A stretch of DNA of 60,837 nucleotides from an uncultured Actinomycetes bacterium (GTDB lineage Bacteria; Actinomycetota; Thermoleophilia; Miltoncostaeales; Miltoncostaeaceae), in assembly GCA_903896045.1 (NCBI GenBank), contig CAITWD010000030.1, positions 1 to 60,837 on the forward strand. Direction: 5' to 3'. The notes under the pieces are model-generated. The model saw nothing but the letters and a program-made list of their open reading frames with translations. It made no database searches and had not been told where the DNA came from. This document shows, piece after piece, positions 50,281 through 58,449 of this stretch. Positions within the stretch are counted from its first letter, which is position 1. Each line of letters begins with the position of its first letter. The position numbers and the translations under genes are program-made.

Positions 50281-50934
50281 GTGAAACGTATTTTTCTGGG
50301 AGTGACGGGCGCCAGTGGCGCCGCCTACGCCGCAGCCGCCTTGCAGGCATTGACCGCCGCAGGTTGTGATGTGGGATTGTGCGTGAGCCGTGCCGGCGCT
50401 CATGTGATCAGCCATGAGCTCTTGCTCGCAGGTCGTGAGGCGCCGAAGGATCCCGATGGAGTGATTCGTGAGTTCGCCAGTCGTTATGCAGGCGGGCCGG
50501 GGACGGTCACCATCCTTGGGTTGGAAGACCTCACCGCGCCGTTCGCGTCGGGATCGTCGCTGGCGCCTGCCGCGCTGATCTGCCCATGTTCAGGATCCAC
50601 GCTCGCCGCAATTGCACATGGTACGGCGCGCAATTTGATCCATCGGTGCGGTGATGTGATGCTCAAAGAGCGGCGCACGTTGGTGCTGATGACCCGCGAA
50701 ACACCGTTGTCGCTCATTCACATTGAGAACATGGCAGCAGTCACCCGTGCAGGGGCCATTGTGATGCCCGCATCTCCGGGCTTCTACAACATTCCGACCC
50801 GTGTCGAACAGATCGTGGATTTTATGGTCGGCAAGGCACTTGATCATCTGGGGGTGCCTCATGAATTACTCGCCCGATGGGGCGAGGATGGCCAGATGAT
50901 TCCTGCCGCAAGTGATACTGAGCGTGGCGCATGA
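50281..50934 (+). CDS. ubiX: flavin prenyltransferase UbiX
   Basis: 217 aa from GTG 50281. The FMN-binding start RIFLGVTGASGAAYAA, CPCSGSTLAAIAHGTARNLIHR and LKERRTLVLMTRETPLSLIHIENM are typical, as is PASPGFYNIPTRVEQIVDFMVGK at the C-terminus. It makes prenyl-FMN for the UbiD decarboxylase at 46.0 kb. First gene of the operon ubiX-menG-polyprenyl synthase-MqnC-like-mqnA, with ATGA overlap to menG. Confidence 0.93.
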   Translation: MKRIFLGVTGASGAAYAAAALQALTAAGCDVGLCVSRAGAHVISHELLLAGREAPKDPDGVIREFASRYAGGPGTVTILGLEDLTAPFASGSSLAPAALICPCSGSTLAAIAHGTARNLIHRCGDVMLKERRTLVLMTRETPLSLIHIENMAAVTRAGAIVMPASPGFYNIPTRVEQIVDFMVGKALDHLGVPHELLARWGEDGQMIPAASDTERGA

Positions 50935-51659
50935 GCGTGACGGAGCCCAGCACCAACGAGCCAGGTCGATTGCCTGCGGGTGAGGTGCAGGCGATGTTTG
51001 ATCGCATCGCTCCCAGATATGACCGCTTGAATCGCATCATGACCGCGGGACTCGATCGCCGTTGGCGGGAGGCCGCCGCCGCCGCCGCCGATCTCGCCGT
51101 TGGTGATGCAGGACTGGATGTGTGTACCGGTACCGGAGATCTTGCATTTGCGCTGAGCACCCGCGTGACGGATCGTGGCCGTGTCGTGGGCGCGGACTTC
51201 TCTGAAAACATGCTGGATCGGGCGCGGGTCAAGGGTGATGCGCGTGGCGGCGGAGTTGAATTCGTCCAGGCGGATGCGCTCGCACTCCCCTTCGGTGACG
51301 GCACATTTGATGCCGCAACGGTGGGATTCGGCATTCGCAATGTCGCCGATCTCGATCGCGGGATTTCTGAAATGGCGCGAGTGGTGCGCCCCGGAGGGCG
51401 TGTGGTGATCTTGGAGATCACCACGCCACAACGCCTCAGGCGCTTTTATGAGCTGTGGTTTGATCGGGTCGTTCCTGTGCTTGGCAAGCTGATGGGCAAA
51501 GACGGCGCGGCGTATTCCTATTTGCCCGCATCGGTCAAACGCTTTCCCGAACCCCCTGCGTTGGCAGAGAAGATGGCTGCTGCAGGGCTGACCGATGTCC
51601 GCTGGCAGTTATTTGCGGGCGGGATTATCGGCTTGCATTACGGACGGGTTGCCCCATGA
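50931..51659 (+). CDS. menG: demethylmenaquinone methyltransferase
   Basis: 242 aa SAM methyltransferase of the UbiE/MenG type. MFDRIAPRYDRLNRIMTAGLDRRWR, GLDVCTGTGDLAFALS (SAM motif I), ADALALPFGDGTFDAATVGFGIRNVADLDRGISEMARVVRPGGRVVILEIT are the signature. The C-terminal YSYLPASVKRFPEPPALAEKM is the family block. It methylates demethylmenaquinone at the last step. ATGA overlap with the polyprenyl synthase gene, whose product supplies the tail. Confidence 0.92.
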   Translation: MSVTEPSTNEPGRLPAGEVQAMFDRIAPRYDRLNRIMTAGLDRRWREAAAAAADLAVGDAGLDVCTGTGDLAFALSTRVTDRGRVVGADFSENMLDRARVKGDARGGGVEFVQADALALPFGDGTFDAATVGFGIRNVADLDRGISEMARVVRPGGRVVILEITTPQRLRRFYELWFDRVVPVLGKLMGKDGAAYSYLPASVKRFPEPPALAEKMAAAGLTDVRWQLFAGGIIGLHYGRVAP

Positions 51660-52630
51660 GCGCACTCATGCAACCCACGACGGCACGGGTCGGTCGTGAC
51701 CTGAAGGCAGCGCTTGCCCGGTGTGAAGAGCGTCTTGAGGACGCTGTGGGATTGGGGATCGAGAATGTTGCTGTGCCTGCCGCGACGACGCTTGCTGCCG
51801 GCGGTAAGCGCCTTCGGCCGCTCCTGGTTATCGCCTGTGCGGGAAGCGGGCGGAATGCCTCTGAGGATGTTGTGCGGGCAGCGGCGAGTGTCGAGTTGGT
51901 GCACATGGCAACGCTTGTACACGATGATTTACTTGACGGCGCGACCATCCGTCGTGGTCACGAGACCATTGTGTCCTCGCACGGACCTGACGCAGCGATT
52001 CAGGTGGGTGACTACCTCTTTGCACGGGCATTTGCGGAGCTCGCCGCGACCGGTCATCCGGAATCGGTGGGGATGCTGGCCCAGGCAGCGCTCGATCTGT
52101 CGTGTGGTGAGCTCGCACAGGGTCGAGCCGCATGTGATCTCGCGCTGCGCGAGGAGGCATACACCGATCGTGTACGACGCAAAACCGCCTCGCTGTTTGC
52201 GGCGGCGTGCCGAATTGGCGCCCTGTTAGGTGGTGGGTCTGATGATGTGCAACAGCGTGTTGCAGATTTTGGTGAGGCGGTGGGCATGGCCTTTCAAATT
52301 TTCGATGACATTCTCGATATCACTGGATCGACAGATGCGACTGGAAAACGACGTGGCGCTGATCTTCGCGACGGTACGATCACCTTGCCCATGATTTATG
52401 CGATCCAGGACGAGCCCGCCCTCGTCGATCTGATCCGTGGCGCAACCGACGAGGAGGCCATTGCCGTGGCATGTGATCGCCTTGTGGGACATTCTGGGGT
52501 GCAACGCGCACGTGCCCGGGCGCTGGCCTATGTTGCAGATGCGCGCGCAGTGCTCGACGGGGATCTTGCGGGTGCCAATCGGGATGCGCTGGTATTGGTG
52601 GCGGATGGTGTTGTGGATCGGTACGCATGA
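51656..52630 (+). CDS. polyprenyl diphosphate synthase, catalytic
   Basis: 324 aa all-helical prenyl transferase. GGKRLRP (49-55), first Asp-rich motif D90-D-L-L-D94, and second FDDILDITG with the K in TGKRRGADLRDGT. RRGHETIVSSHG follows the first. The GDYLFARAF segment after that is conserved. Chain length (likely C35-C50) cannot be told from the sequence. Its place in the operon says it makes the menaquinone side chain. ATGA overlap with the next ORF. Confidence 0.9.
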   Translation: MSALMQPTTARVGRDLKAALARCEERLEDAVGLGIENVAVPAATTLAAGGKRLRPLLVIACAGSGRNASEDVVRAAASVELVHMATLVHDDLLDGATIRRGHETIVSSHGPDAAIQVGDYLFARAFAELAATGHPESVGMLAQAALDLSCGELAQGRAACDLALREEAYTDRVRRKTASLFAAACRIGALLGGGSDDVQQRVADFGEAVGMAFQIFDDILDITGSTDATGKRRGADLRDGTITLPMIYAIQDEPALVDLIRGATDEEAIAVACDRLVGHSGVQRARARALAYVADARAVLDGDLAGANRDALVLVADGVVDRYA

Positions 52631-53175
52631 ATCGAGATGAACTGATCGCACTCCTTGAGGTTCCTGATCCGCTTCGCGCCGCGGGGTTGATCGCATCAGC
52701 CCCTGGGGGATCGGTGACCTACCAACGGGGTGACACACCTGCGAAATGGCTGCATGACGAGGTGGATGAGTCACCGATTGCGGTGCATCGTGCTGCCCAT
52801 CTCGCCGGGACTCCGAGCGTTGCGGTTGTGCAATATGGCGCGGATGTGCCTGCCGCGCAGACCGTCGATCGATTGATTGCGTTGGCAGAACTTGCCGCTG
52901 AGACCGGCATGTTGCGCGCGGTCATGCCCGTACCTGCGGAAGGCAACGATGAACGTCCGGGATCCTGGGGAGTTGAGGATCTTGTGGTGATCGCGATCGC
53001 ACGGTTCCTGTTGCCAGCAACCACTGCGGTGCGTCCCGACTGGGTGCATCTGGGCGCTGCTGCATGCCAGATTGCACTCGCATTTGGTGCAGATGATTGG
53101 CAGATCCCTGCGGGCGATTCGAGTGATGTCGAGCATCTGGTGGCGGCCGTCGGCCGTCGGGCGGTGCCGCGATGA
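52627..53175 (+). CDS. MqnC/MqnE-like protein lacking the radical SAM core
   Basis: 182 aa. Residues about 55-160 align by eye with the C-terminal third of MqnC encoded 1.4 kb downstream: TVDRLIALAELAAETG with EERVEHLRRLRELQDEQPG, VEDLVVIAIARFLL with DYLMMLAVSRLYL, and WVHLGAAACQIALAFGADD with WVTQGLRIGQLALEFGCDD. The CxxxCxxC iron-sulfur site and the first two thirds of the barrel are missing; the N-terminal 50 residues are not recognised. It overlaps both flanking genes (ATGA) and is in-frame without damage, so it looks maintained. A companion subunit of a menaquinone enzyme is the idea to test. Confidence 0.6.
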   Translation: MNRDELIALLEVPDPLRAAGLIASAPGGSVTYQRGDTPAKWLHDEVDESPIAVHRAAHLAGTPSVAVVQYGADVPAAQTVDRLIALAELAAETGMLRAVMPVPAEGNDERPGSWGVEDLVVIAIARFLLPATTAVRPDWVHLGAAACQIALAFGADDWQIPAGDSSDVEHLVAAVGRRAVPR

Positions 53176-53990
53176 ATGTGGCCGAGACGAGAGCAGTGCT
53201 GCGCGTGGGGCGCATCGCTGCGCTGAATATGTATCCGCTCTATCACCATCTCGAACACGTCGGAGGCCCGCAGTTTGCCTTTACGGACGGAGTGCCAACA
53301 ACCCTGAATCAGGGTGTGATGCGGGGCGATCTCGATGTGTCGGCGATGTCGTCAATTGAGTATGCGCGCAATGCCGATCAATTGCAGTTGTTGCCGGTTG
53401 CATGCATCTCTGCCGCCGGCGCTGTGGATTCGATTCTGGTGTTTTCCCATGTGCCCTTTGCGGATATTCGATCGGTGGCGATTACGCCACACAGCGCGAC
53501 CTCGGTTGCCTTGCTGCGGATTCTCTTGGGAAATGATGCGGAATTTGTGGATCTCACCCAGACGCCCGCGCAGGCACTTACCCACTGTGATGCAGTGCTC
53601 TTGATTGGAGATGAGGCGCTCGTGGGTGGCCAATCACCGTATGCGGCCCATGTCACCGACTTGGGTGCCTTGTGGCGGGTACGCACTGGCCTGCCAATGG
53701 TCTTTGCGGTGTGGGCTGCCCGCGCAGACCTTGGGAGCGCATATCGGTCACCTCTGGCAGATTTGCAGCAGCAATTGACCGACGCGCAGGAGAGTTATGC
53801 GCGTGATCCTCGGGCCGTTGTGCGTGCAGCTGCGCAGCGGTTCCCATTCTCCGAGGAATTCATTGCGGCATATTTCCGACGGTTGGGATACGGTTTTGGT
53901 GCGATTGAGCGGGAGGGCCTTGGCATGTTTTTGCAGATGGCCCGCGAAGCCGGTCAGCTTGTGCGACTTCCCGAATTTGTCGCCGCCTAG
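53172..53990 (+). CDS. mqnA: chorismate dehydratase MqnA
   Basis: 272 aa. VGRIAALNMYPLYHHLE at the start, DVSAMSSIEYARNADQLQLLP, SVAITPHSATSVALLRILLG (T-S/A-T substrate loop), AVLLIGDEAL and YAAHVTDLGALWRVRTGLPMVFAVWAAR match MqnA. It converts chorismate to 3-[(1-carboxyvinyl)oxy]benzoate, the first step of the futalosine pathway. The ATG overlaps the stop of the MqnC-like ORF. Confidence 0.93.
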   Translation: MNVAETRAVLRVGRIAALNMYPLYHHLEHVGGPQFAFTDGVPTTLNQGVMRGDLDVSAMSSIEYARNADQLQLLPVACISAAGAVDSILVFSHVPFADIRSVAITPHSATSVALLRILLGNDAEFVDLTQTPAQALTHCDAVLLIGDEALVGGQSPYAAHVTDLGALWRVRTGLPMVFAVWAARADLGSAYRSPLADLQQQLTDAQESYARDPRAVVRAAAQRFPFSEEFIAAYFRRLGYGFGAIEREGLGMFLQMAREAGQLVRLPEFVAA

Positions 53991-54000
53991 GATCGCCTGC

Positions 54001-54033
54001 ATGATGACTTCCACGAGACGAGAGCACAGATGA
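54001..54033 (+). CDS. possible 10-codon leader ORF coupled to mqnC
   Basis: ATG 54001 opens a 10-codon frame (MMTSTRREHR) whose TGA overlaps the mqnC ATG as ATGA. TAGGAT (53988-53993), which contains the mqnA stop, ends 7 nt upstream and could serve as -10 box. If real, a leaderless peptide would be translated into mqnC. This is weak evidence on its own. Confidence 0.3.
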   Translation: MMTSTRREHR

Positions 54034-55127
54034 CCACAATTGCACCCGATACCGTGAGCGAGGTGCTCGAGCGCGTTATGGCGGGCGAGCGCATGAGTGA
54101 TGAGGATGCGCTGGTGTTGTTGCGCAGCAATGACTTGGTGCGTCTGGGTGCTGCTGCTCGGGCGGTCAGGGACCGGGTGACCAATCCCAATGAGGTCACC
54201 TTCATCATCGACCGCAACGTCAACTACACCAACTTCTGTGTGTCGGACTGCGATTTCTGTGCCTTCTACCGTCTTCCCCGTGATCCTGAAGGCTATGTCC
54301 TTCCCAAGTCGGTCATCTTCCGCAAAATCGAGGAGACCCTTGGTCTTGGGGGTACTGCGCTCCTGTTGCAGGGTGGCCACCACCCGGGTTTGCGGATCGA
54401 GTACTACGAGGACCTCTTTTCGTCGATCAAGGCCCGGTACCCAATCCACCTGCATGCGCTCTCGCCATCAGAGGTGCTGCATATCGGTAAGTACTCAAAG
54501 CTCACGCTTCCTGAAACGATTACCCGGCTGCGGGCTGCAGGACTCGATTCAATCCCTGGTGGCGGCGCAGAAGTCCTCGTTGATCGGGTGCGCAAAATTA
54601 TTGCCCCCAAGAAGACGACCACAGCAGAGTGGCTCGGCGTCATGCGCGAGGCCCATCGACAGGGAATGTCGACCTCGGCAACGATGATGTACGGCACCGT
54701 GGACACGCTTGAGGAGCGGGTCGAGCACCTGCGTCGCCTGCGTGAACTCCAGGACGAGCAGCCCGGATTCCGCGCCTTCGTGTGCTGGAGTTATCAGTCG
54801 GGCGGCGGCTCGCGCCGTGGTGATGATCATCAGAACACCACTGCTGCTGACTATTTGATGATGCTGGCTGTCAGCCGCCTGTACCTCGACAATTTCACCC
54901 ATTTCCAATCATCTTGGGTGACCCAAGGGCTGCGGATTGGGCAGCTCGCACTGGAATTCGGCTGCGATGACATGGGCTCGATCATGATCGAGGAGAATGT
55001 TGTGCGCGCAGCGGGGACCGCATTTCGCCTCGATACTCAGCGCATGGTGTCGGCAATTCAGGCGACGGGTCGTGTCGCAGTACAACGCGACACCCGGTAC
55101 AACGTGATCAAGCGGTACGCCGTTTAG
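54030..55127 (+). CDS. mqnC: cyclic dehypoxanthinyl futalosine synthase MqnC
   Basis: 365 aa radical SAM enzyme. The 4Fe-4S site C70-x3-C74-x2-C77 lies in NYTNFCVSDCDFCAFYR. LLQGGHHPGLRIEYYEDLF, HALSPSEVLHIGK, GLDSIPGGGAEVLVDRVRKIIAPKK and WLGVMREAHRQGMSTSATMMYG are diagnostic for MqnC as opposed to MqnE. It cyclises dehypoxanthine futalosine. It starts 39 bp after mqnA and its stop is shared with the convergent rhodanese in TTAG. Confidence 0.93.
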   Translation: MTTIAPDTVSEVLERVMAGERMSDEDALVLLRSNDLVRLGAAARAVRDRVTNPNEVTFIIDRNVNYTNFCVSDCDFCAFYRLPRDPEGYVLPKSVIFRKIEETLGLGGTALLLQGGHHPGLRIEYYEDLFSSIKARYPIHLHALSPSEVLHIGKYSKLTLPETITRLRAAGLDSIPGGGAEVLVDRVRKIIAPKKTTTAEWLGVMREAHRQGMSTSATMMYGTVDTLEERVEHLRRLRELQDEQPGFRAFVCWSYQSGGGSRRGDDHQNTTAADYLMMLAVSRLYLDNFTHFQSSWVTQGLRIGQLALEFGCDDMGSIMIEENVVRAAGTAFRLDTQRMVSAIQATGRVAVQRDTRYNVIKRYAV

Positions 55128-55444
55128 CTGGGGATTTCCCCAGCAAACGGCAAGCCTTCGGCGACCCAGCCGACAATGCCACCGGTGAGGTTGCCGACCT
55201 CGCCATAGGTTCCTAAGTTGGTGAGGTATCCGGCGACTTGGCCGCTGCGACCACCGACATGGCACATGATGATCAGCTCCCCGTCGGGAAGCTCGTGGAT
55301 GCGCTCGAGAAACTCACTCATGGGGATGAGCGTGACACCGGGCACATGCGTACGGTCATGCTCGCTTTGCTCGCGCACATCGATGATGGTCGCAACACCA
55401 GATTGCCATGCCGCGTGGGCATCGCTGGGAGAAAGTTCAGGCAT
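55124..55444 (-). CDS. single-domain rhodanese-like protein
   Basis: 106 aa. One rhodanese domain with IIDVREQSEHDRTHVPGVTLIPMSEF and the active-site loop MCHVGGRSGQVAGYL, catalytic Cys at about 61. GNLTGGIVGWVAEGLP is the C-terminal block. It is a small persulfide carrier in sulfur metabolism or thiol defence; the target is unknown. TAACAT 7 nt upstream of the ATG is a -10 box. Confidence 0.85.
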   Translation of the reverse strand: MPELSPSDAHAAWQSGVATIIDVREQSEHDRTHVPGVTLIPMSEFLERIHELPDGELIIMCHVGGRSGQVAGYLTNLGTYGEVGNLTGGIVGWVAEGLPFAGEIPS

Positions 55445-55451
55445 GCCGGGA

Positions 55452-55457
55452 ATGTTA
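55452..55457 (-). promoter_or_regulatory. rhodanese gene -10 box
   Basis: TAACAT on the minus strand, 7 nt before ATG 55444; leaderless spacing. Confidence 0.4.
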
Positions 55458-55478
55458 GAGGCAGCGGGGGTGGCGCGC

Positions 55479-55901
55479 CTAGAAATCGATCGGCTGGATC
55501 TGATCCTCGTGGATCGCTGCGATTAGCCGCTCGATGTCGTCATTCATATTTGAGTGGCTCCAGGTGCGCAATTCCATAATCAGTTCCTCAGTGCCCGCTT
55601 CGATGATGTCGTCGTAGGGCTCAATTTCCTCGTGCAGAAAGGTCCCGAGGTCATACCACTCGCAATTTGGGCACCGACGCTCAACGGTCCACAGACCATC
55701 CTCTTGCTCGTGCCAGTTCATCGGGTAGACCATCTCACTTGCGCACGATGGGCAGCAATGCAGCGGGAGTGCGTGGTCGGTCGATGTCGTCGCATGCTCC
55801 TCGAGTGCGGTCTCGATCGATCGATCCGGGTCGATGAGATACATGATCTCGATGACCTGGCCACTGGGGAGTGCGATCTTTTGTGTGCGGTACTCGTTCA
55901 T
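55479..55901 (-). CDS. hypothetical zinc-ribbon protein
   Basis: 140 aa from ATG 55901 with AAGGA 9 nt upstream; the longer frame to 56042 has no coding character. The N-terminal part (TQKIALPSGQVIEIMYLIDPDRSIETALEEH) is followed by a zinc ribbon, CCPSC at about 50 and CPNC at about 77, and then an acidic helix-rich C-terminus (LHEEIEPYDDIIEAGTEELIMEL). No family named. The ribbon with W-T-V-E-R-R-C-P-N-C-E-W resembles nucleic-acid or protein-binding ribbons. It lies between the rhodanese gene and lipA. Confidence 0.6.
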   Translation of the reverse strand: MNEYRTQKIALPSGQVIEIMYLIDPDRSIETALEEHATTSTDHALPLHCCPSCASEMVYPMNWHEQEDGLWTVERRCPNCEWYDLGTFLHEEIEPYDDIIEAGTEELIMELRTWSHSNMNDDIERLIAAIHEDQIQPIDF

Positions 55902-56099
55902 CCGGTGTCGTCCTTGGCTTGCCGCATCCATGCGAGAACAAATCCTTGTCACGAGGAATATCGGCAGGCAGCCGTCAATCTTGAGTGGAATGATCAATTC
56001 CCGAGTGACAGGGAAGATCCTTCTTGCAATTGGCAATCCCAAGATGTGCTGCGAGTTAGCTTCTGGCCAAGATGCACGCGATCGTGCAGGAATTCATTC

Positions 56100-57149
56100 T
56101 CAGACGCTGACGGCACCAAGTTCAGCGACGCGATCCGCCTCAAATGAGGATCGCACGAGTGGGCCCGCCTCCACATGGGCGAGGCCGATGCTGCGGCCCA
56201 TTTTCGCCAAGGCGGGGTATTCGGCCGGCGCGTAAAAGCGGTGCACCGGCAGGTGCGCGGGGCTCGGAGTGAGGTATTGCCCAACGGTGACCAGCTCACA
56301 CCCCACACTTGCCACATCACGAAACACGTCAGCAATTTCGTCGAGACGCTCGCCGAGTCCCACCATGATTCCGGTTTTGGTGCGAATTCCCGATGCAGCC
56401 GAATGCGCCAACAGCTCCAGGGTGCGTGCATATCTGGCACCAGGGCGGACAAGGCGATAGAGGCGCGGCACGGTTTCGGTGTTGTGATTGAGGACATCCG
56501 GCGCAGCATCGACGACAATGTCGAGCGCATCTCGCGAGCCGCGAAGATCGGGAATCAGTACCTCGACTTTGATTCCGGGATTGCGTTCGCGCAGCGCGTT
56601 GATGGTGGCAGCGAAATGTGCAGCACCGCCATCGGGCAGATCATCTCGCGCAACGGCAGTCACGACCACAAAACGCAGTCCCATCTGCGCGGCGGCCTCC
56701 GCCACGCGGGCCGGCTCATCGGGGTCCGGGGGACCGAGCGGGCGCGCAGTGGCGATATTGCAAAACCGGCAGCCACGGGTGCAATTGCTTCCCGCGATCA
56801 TGAAGGTTGCGGTCTTACGGGACCAACACCGACCGATATTGGGGCATGCCGCCTCCTCGCAGACCGTCGCAAGTCCCTTGGAGCGCATCAGGGCCTTCGT
56901 CTGGACAAATCCCCCGGAGATCGGGTTTTTGGCGATCACCCACCGCGGCAGACGCGTGGTTGCGACAAGTTGGCGTAACTCGTCGGGTGTGACCTCGACA
57001 AAGTCATAGTCCTCGGGTGCGCCGTCCCCGATAAACCGGTCATCAATCAGGAGTGCGGGAATTCGGCCATCGCGTTGCGCATCACAGAGACCCGCGATCG
57101 TCGCGGCATCAACCGGTCCCTCAATGCGGAATCCACGTGCACTGAACAC
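56100..57149 (-). CDS. lipA: lipoyl synthase with N-terminal extension
   Basis: 349 aa from GTG 57149, chosen because TACCCT ends 7 nt upstream. Both clusters are present: auxiliary C97-x4-C102-x5-C108 ([13 protein letters not shown]) and radical SAM C123-x3-C127-x2-C130 (CTRGCRFC). [28 protein letters not shown] and a C-terminal [11 protein letters not shown] (the usual RSSY is RSSF) complete the family. It inserts two sulfurs into octanoyl-E2. About 70 residues precede the usual start; they include [23 protein letters not shown] and match no family I know. Confidence 0.88.
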   Translation of the reverse strand: MFSARGFRIEGPVDAATIAGLCDAQRDGRIPALLIDDRFIGDGAPEDYDFVEVTPDELRQLVATTRLPRWVIAKNPISGGFVQTKALMRSKGLATVCEEAACPNIGRCWSRKTATFMIAGSNCTRGCRFCNIATARPLGPPDPDEPARVAEAAAQMGLRFVVVTAVARDDLPDGGAAHFAATINALRERNPGIKVEVLIPDLRGSRDALDIVVDAAPDVLNHNTETVPRLYRLVRPGARYARTLELLAHSAASGIRTKTGIMVGLGERLDEIADVFRDVASVGCELVTVGQYLTPSPAHLPVHRFYAPAEYPALAKMGRSIGLAHVEAGPLVRSSFEADRVAELGAVSV

Positions 57150-57156
57150 GCTTTGG

Positions 57157-57162
57157 AGGGTA
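57157..57162 (-). promoter_or_regulatory. lipA -10 box
   Basis: TACCCT on the minus strand ends 7 nt before the GTG at 57149. It is 22 bp from the divergent dcd box. Confidence 0.4.
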
Positions 57163-57184
57163 GCGGATGGTCCGACCGGATGGG

Positions 57185-57190
57185 TACGCT
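57185..57190 (+). promoter_or_regulatory. dcd -10 box
   Basis: TACGCT ends 10 nt before ATG 57201; no ribosome-binding site is visible, in line with a nearly leaderless transcript. Confidence 0.4.
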
Positions 57191-57200
57191 TGGCGGACAC

Positions 57201-57752
57201 ATGGTTCTTTCTGATCGCACAATCCGCGAATACATCGCATCCGGGCATTTGGTCATCGACCCATTCGATCCCACCCTCGTGCAGCCCTCGTCAGTCGACG
57301 TGCGCGTTGCTGCGCAGTTTCGGGTGTTTCATAACAATCGTCAGCCCTATATCGACGTGCGCCAGCCCATTGATGAGCTCACCGATATGGTCACGATGCC
57401 TGAGAATGAACCCTTCATCCTTCATCCCGGAGAATTCGTACTGGGTTCGACCCTGGAGCGCGTGGGTATTCCCAACGATCTCGTCGCACGCCTCGAGGGG
57501 AAATCGAGCTTGGGGCGATTGGGGTTACTGATTCACTCAACTGCGGGCTATGTCGATCCTGGATTCGAGGGGCAGATCACCCTCGAGCTCTCAAATGTGG
57601 CCCGACTGCCGATCACGATCTATCCCGGAATGCCGATCGGCCAGATCTCTTTTTTGACCCTCACGACACCGGTCGACACCCCATATAAGGGGAAATATCT
57701 GGGTCAGTCGGGGCCAACGGCCTCGGAGTACTACAAGAACTTCCCCCGCTAG
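57201..57752 (+). CDS. dcd: dCTP deaminase, probably dUMP-forming
   Basis: 183 aa from ATG 57201 ([12 protein letters not shown]). [72 protein letters not shown] are the dUTPase-fold blocks. The [13 protein letters not shown] loop is the type found in bifunctional dCTP deaminase/dUTPase of M. tuberculosis and Methanocaldococcus rather than the E. coli type (HVTAHRIDPG). It supplies dUMP for dTMP synthesis and keeps dUTP low. Its stop is shared with the convergent gene in CTAG. Confidence 0.93.
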   Translation: MVLSDRTIREYIASGHLVIDPFDPTLVQPSSVDVRVAAQFRVFHNNRQPYIDVRQPIDELTDMVTMPENEPFILHPGEFVLGSTLERVGIPNDLVARLEGKSSLGRLGLLIHSTAGYVDPGFEGQITLELSNVARLPITIYPGMPIGQISFLTLTTPVDTPYKGKYLGQSGPTASEYYKNFPR

Positions 57753-58177
57753 AGCGAGTGGGTGCGCCTGCGGCTCGGGCGTAACAAAAGGTGTGCGACT
57801 GCGCCGCCTCCAAGAATTGCCAGGCCAGAGATCAGCGTGACTTGCGCCCACTCGGTGGCGCCCCCGGGAAGCAATGCCGGTGCGGCGGGTCCGGTGATCA
57901 GATGCACGATCTGTGCAGCAATGACATAGGCCACGTAGAAGCAGTTGGCAAGAACCCAGGCGATTGCGGCATTCATGATGCGATTGCGTACCGCGCGCAC
58001 CCCGGTCAGGAACCCGGCGACAACACCAATGATCACGGTGATGGCGACCCGGATTGCGAGCTCGCGGGGCCCCGCCAGAATCAGCCCAATTCCCCCGACG
58101 AGCCCGCCCCACGCCGCAGCAATCGCATCAATACGTTGGAGCCGGGCACTGGAGTTCAAGGTAATCACTGATGTCAT
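57749..58177 (-). CDS. hypothetical four-helix membrane protein
   Basis: 142 aa from ATG 58177. Four hydrophobic segments at about 19-38, 44-60, 70-95 and 110-130, with few polar loops and an Arg-rich C-terminus ([12 protein letters not shown]). No family recognised. It is divergent from tatA; the promoter region between holds TACCGT at 58180-58185 on the plus strand. It is the last gene before the stop shared with dcd. Confidence 0.55.
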   Translation of the reverse strand: MTSVITLNSSARLQRIDAIAAAWGGLVGGIGLILAGPRELAIRVAITVIIGVVAGFLTGVRAVRNRIMNAAIAWVLANCFYVAYVIAAQIVHLITGPAAPALLPGGATEWAQVTLISGLAILGGGAVAHLLLRPSRRRTHSL

Positions 58178-58236
58178 GCTACCGTTAGGGAGTCGGTGAG
58201 CGGTCATTTTGATCCCCACACAACCCAGAGGCAGCC

Positions 58237-58449
58237 ATGGACATCACACCAGTCCATCTTCTCATTGTCCTTGTCATCGTGTTGTTGCTGTTTGGCGCCA
58301 AGCGTCTGCCGGAAATGGGCAGAAGCATCGGCAGCAGCGCGCGTGAATTTAAAAAGGGCATTAGTGGCGATGAGTCGGCGCAATCGACTGCAACGCCAGC
58401 GGATCCTCCTGCCACCCCGGTGGAAACGCACGACGCGCACTCCAGCTGA
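58237..58449 (+). CDS. tatA: Sec-independent translocase subunit TatA
   Basis: 70 aa. Short N-terminus, one membrane helix at about 6-22, hinge FGAKRLPEMGRSIGSSAREFKKGI forming the amphipathic helix, then a polar Ser/Thr/Pro-rich tail. These are TatA/E features. It forms the pore of the twin-arginine exporter; the Rieske protein in this window is a likely cargo. No tatC is in the window. The 3' end overlaps the amidohydrolase gene by 80 bp in another frame. Confidence 0.9.
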   Translation: MDITPVHLLIVLVIVLLLFGAKRLPEMGRSIGSSAREFKKGISGDESAQSTATPADPPATPVETHDAHSS

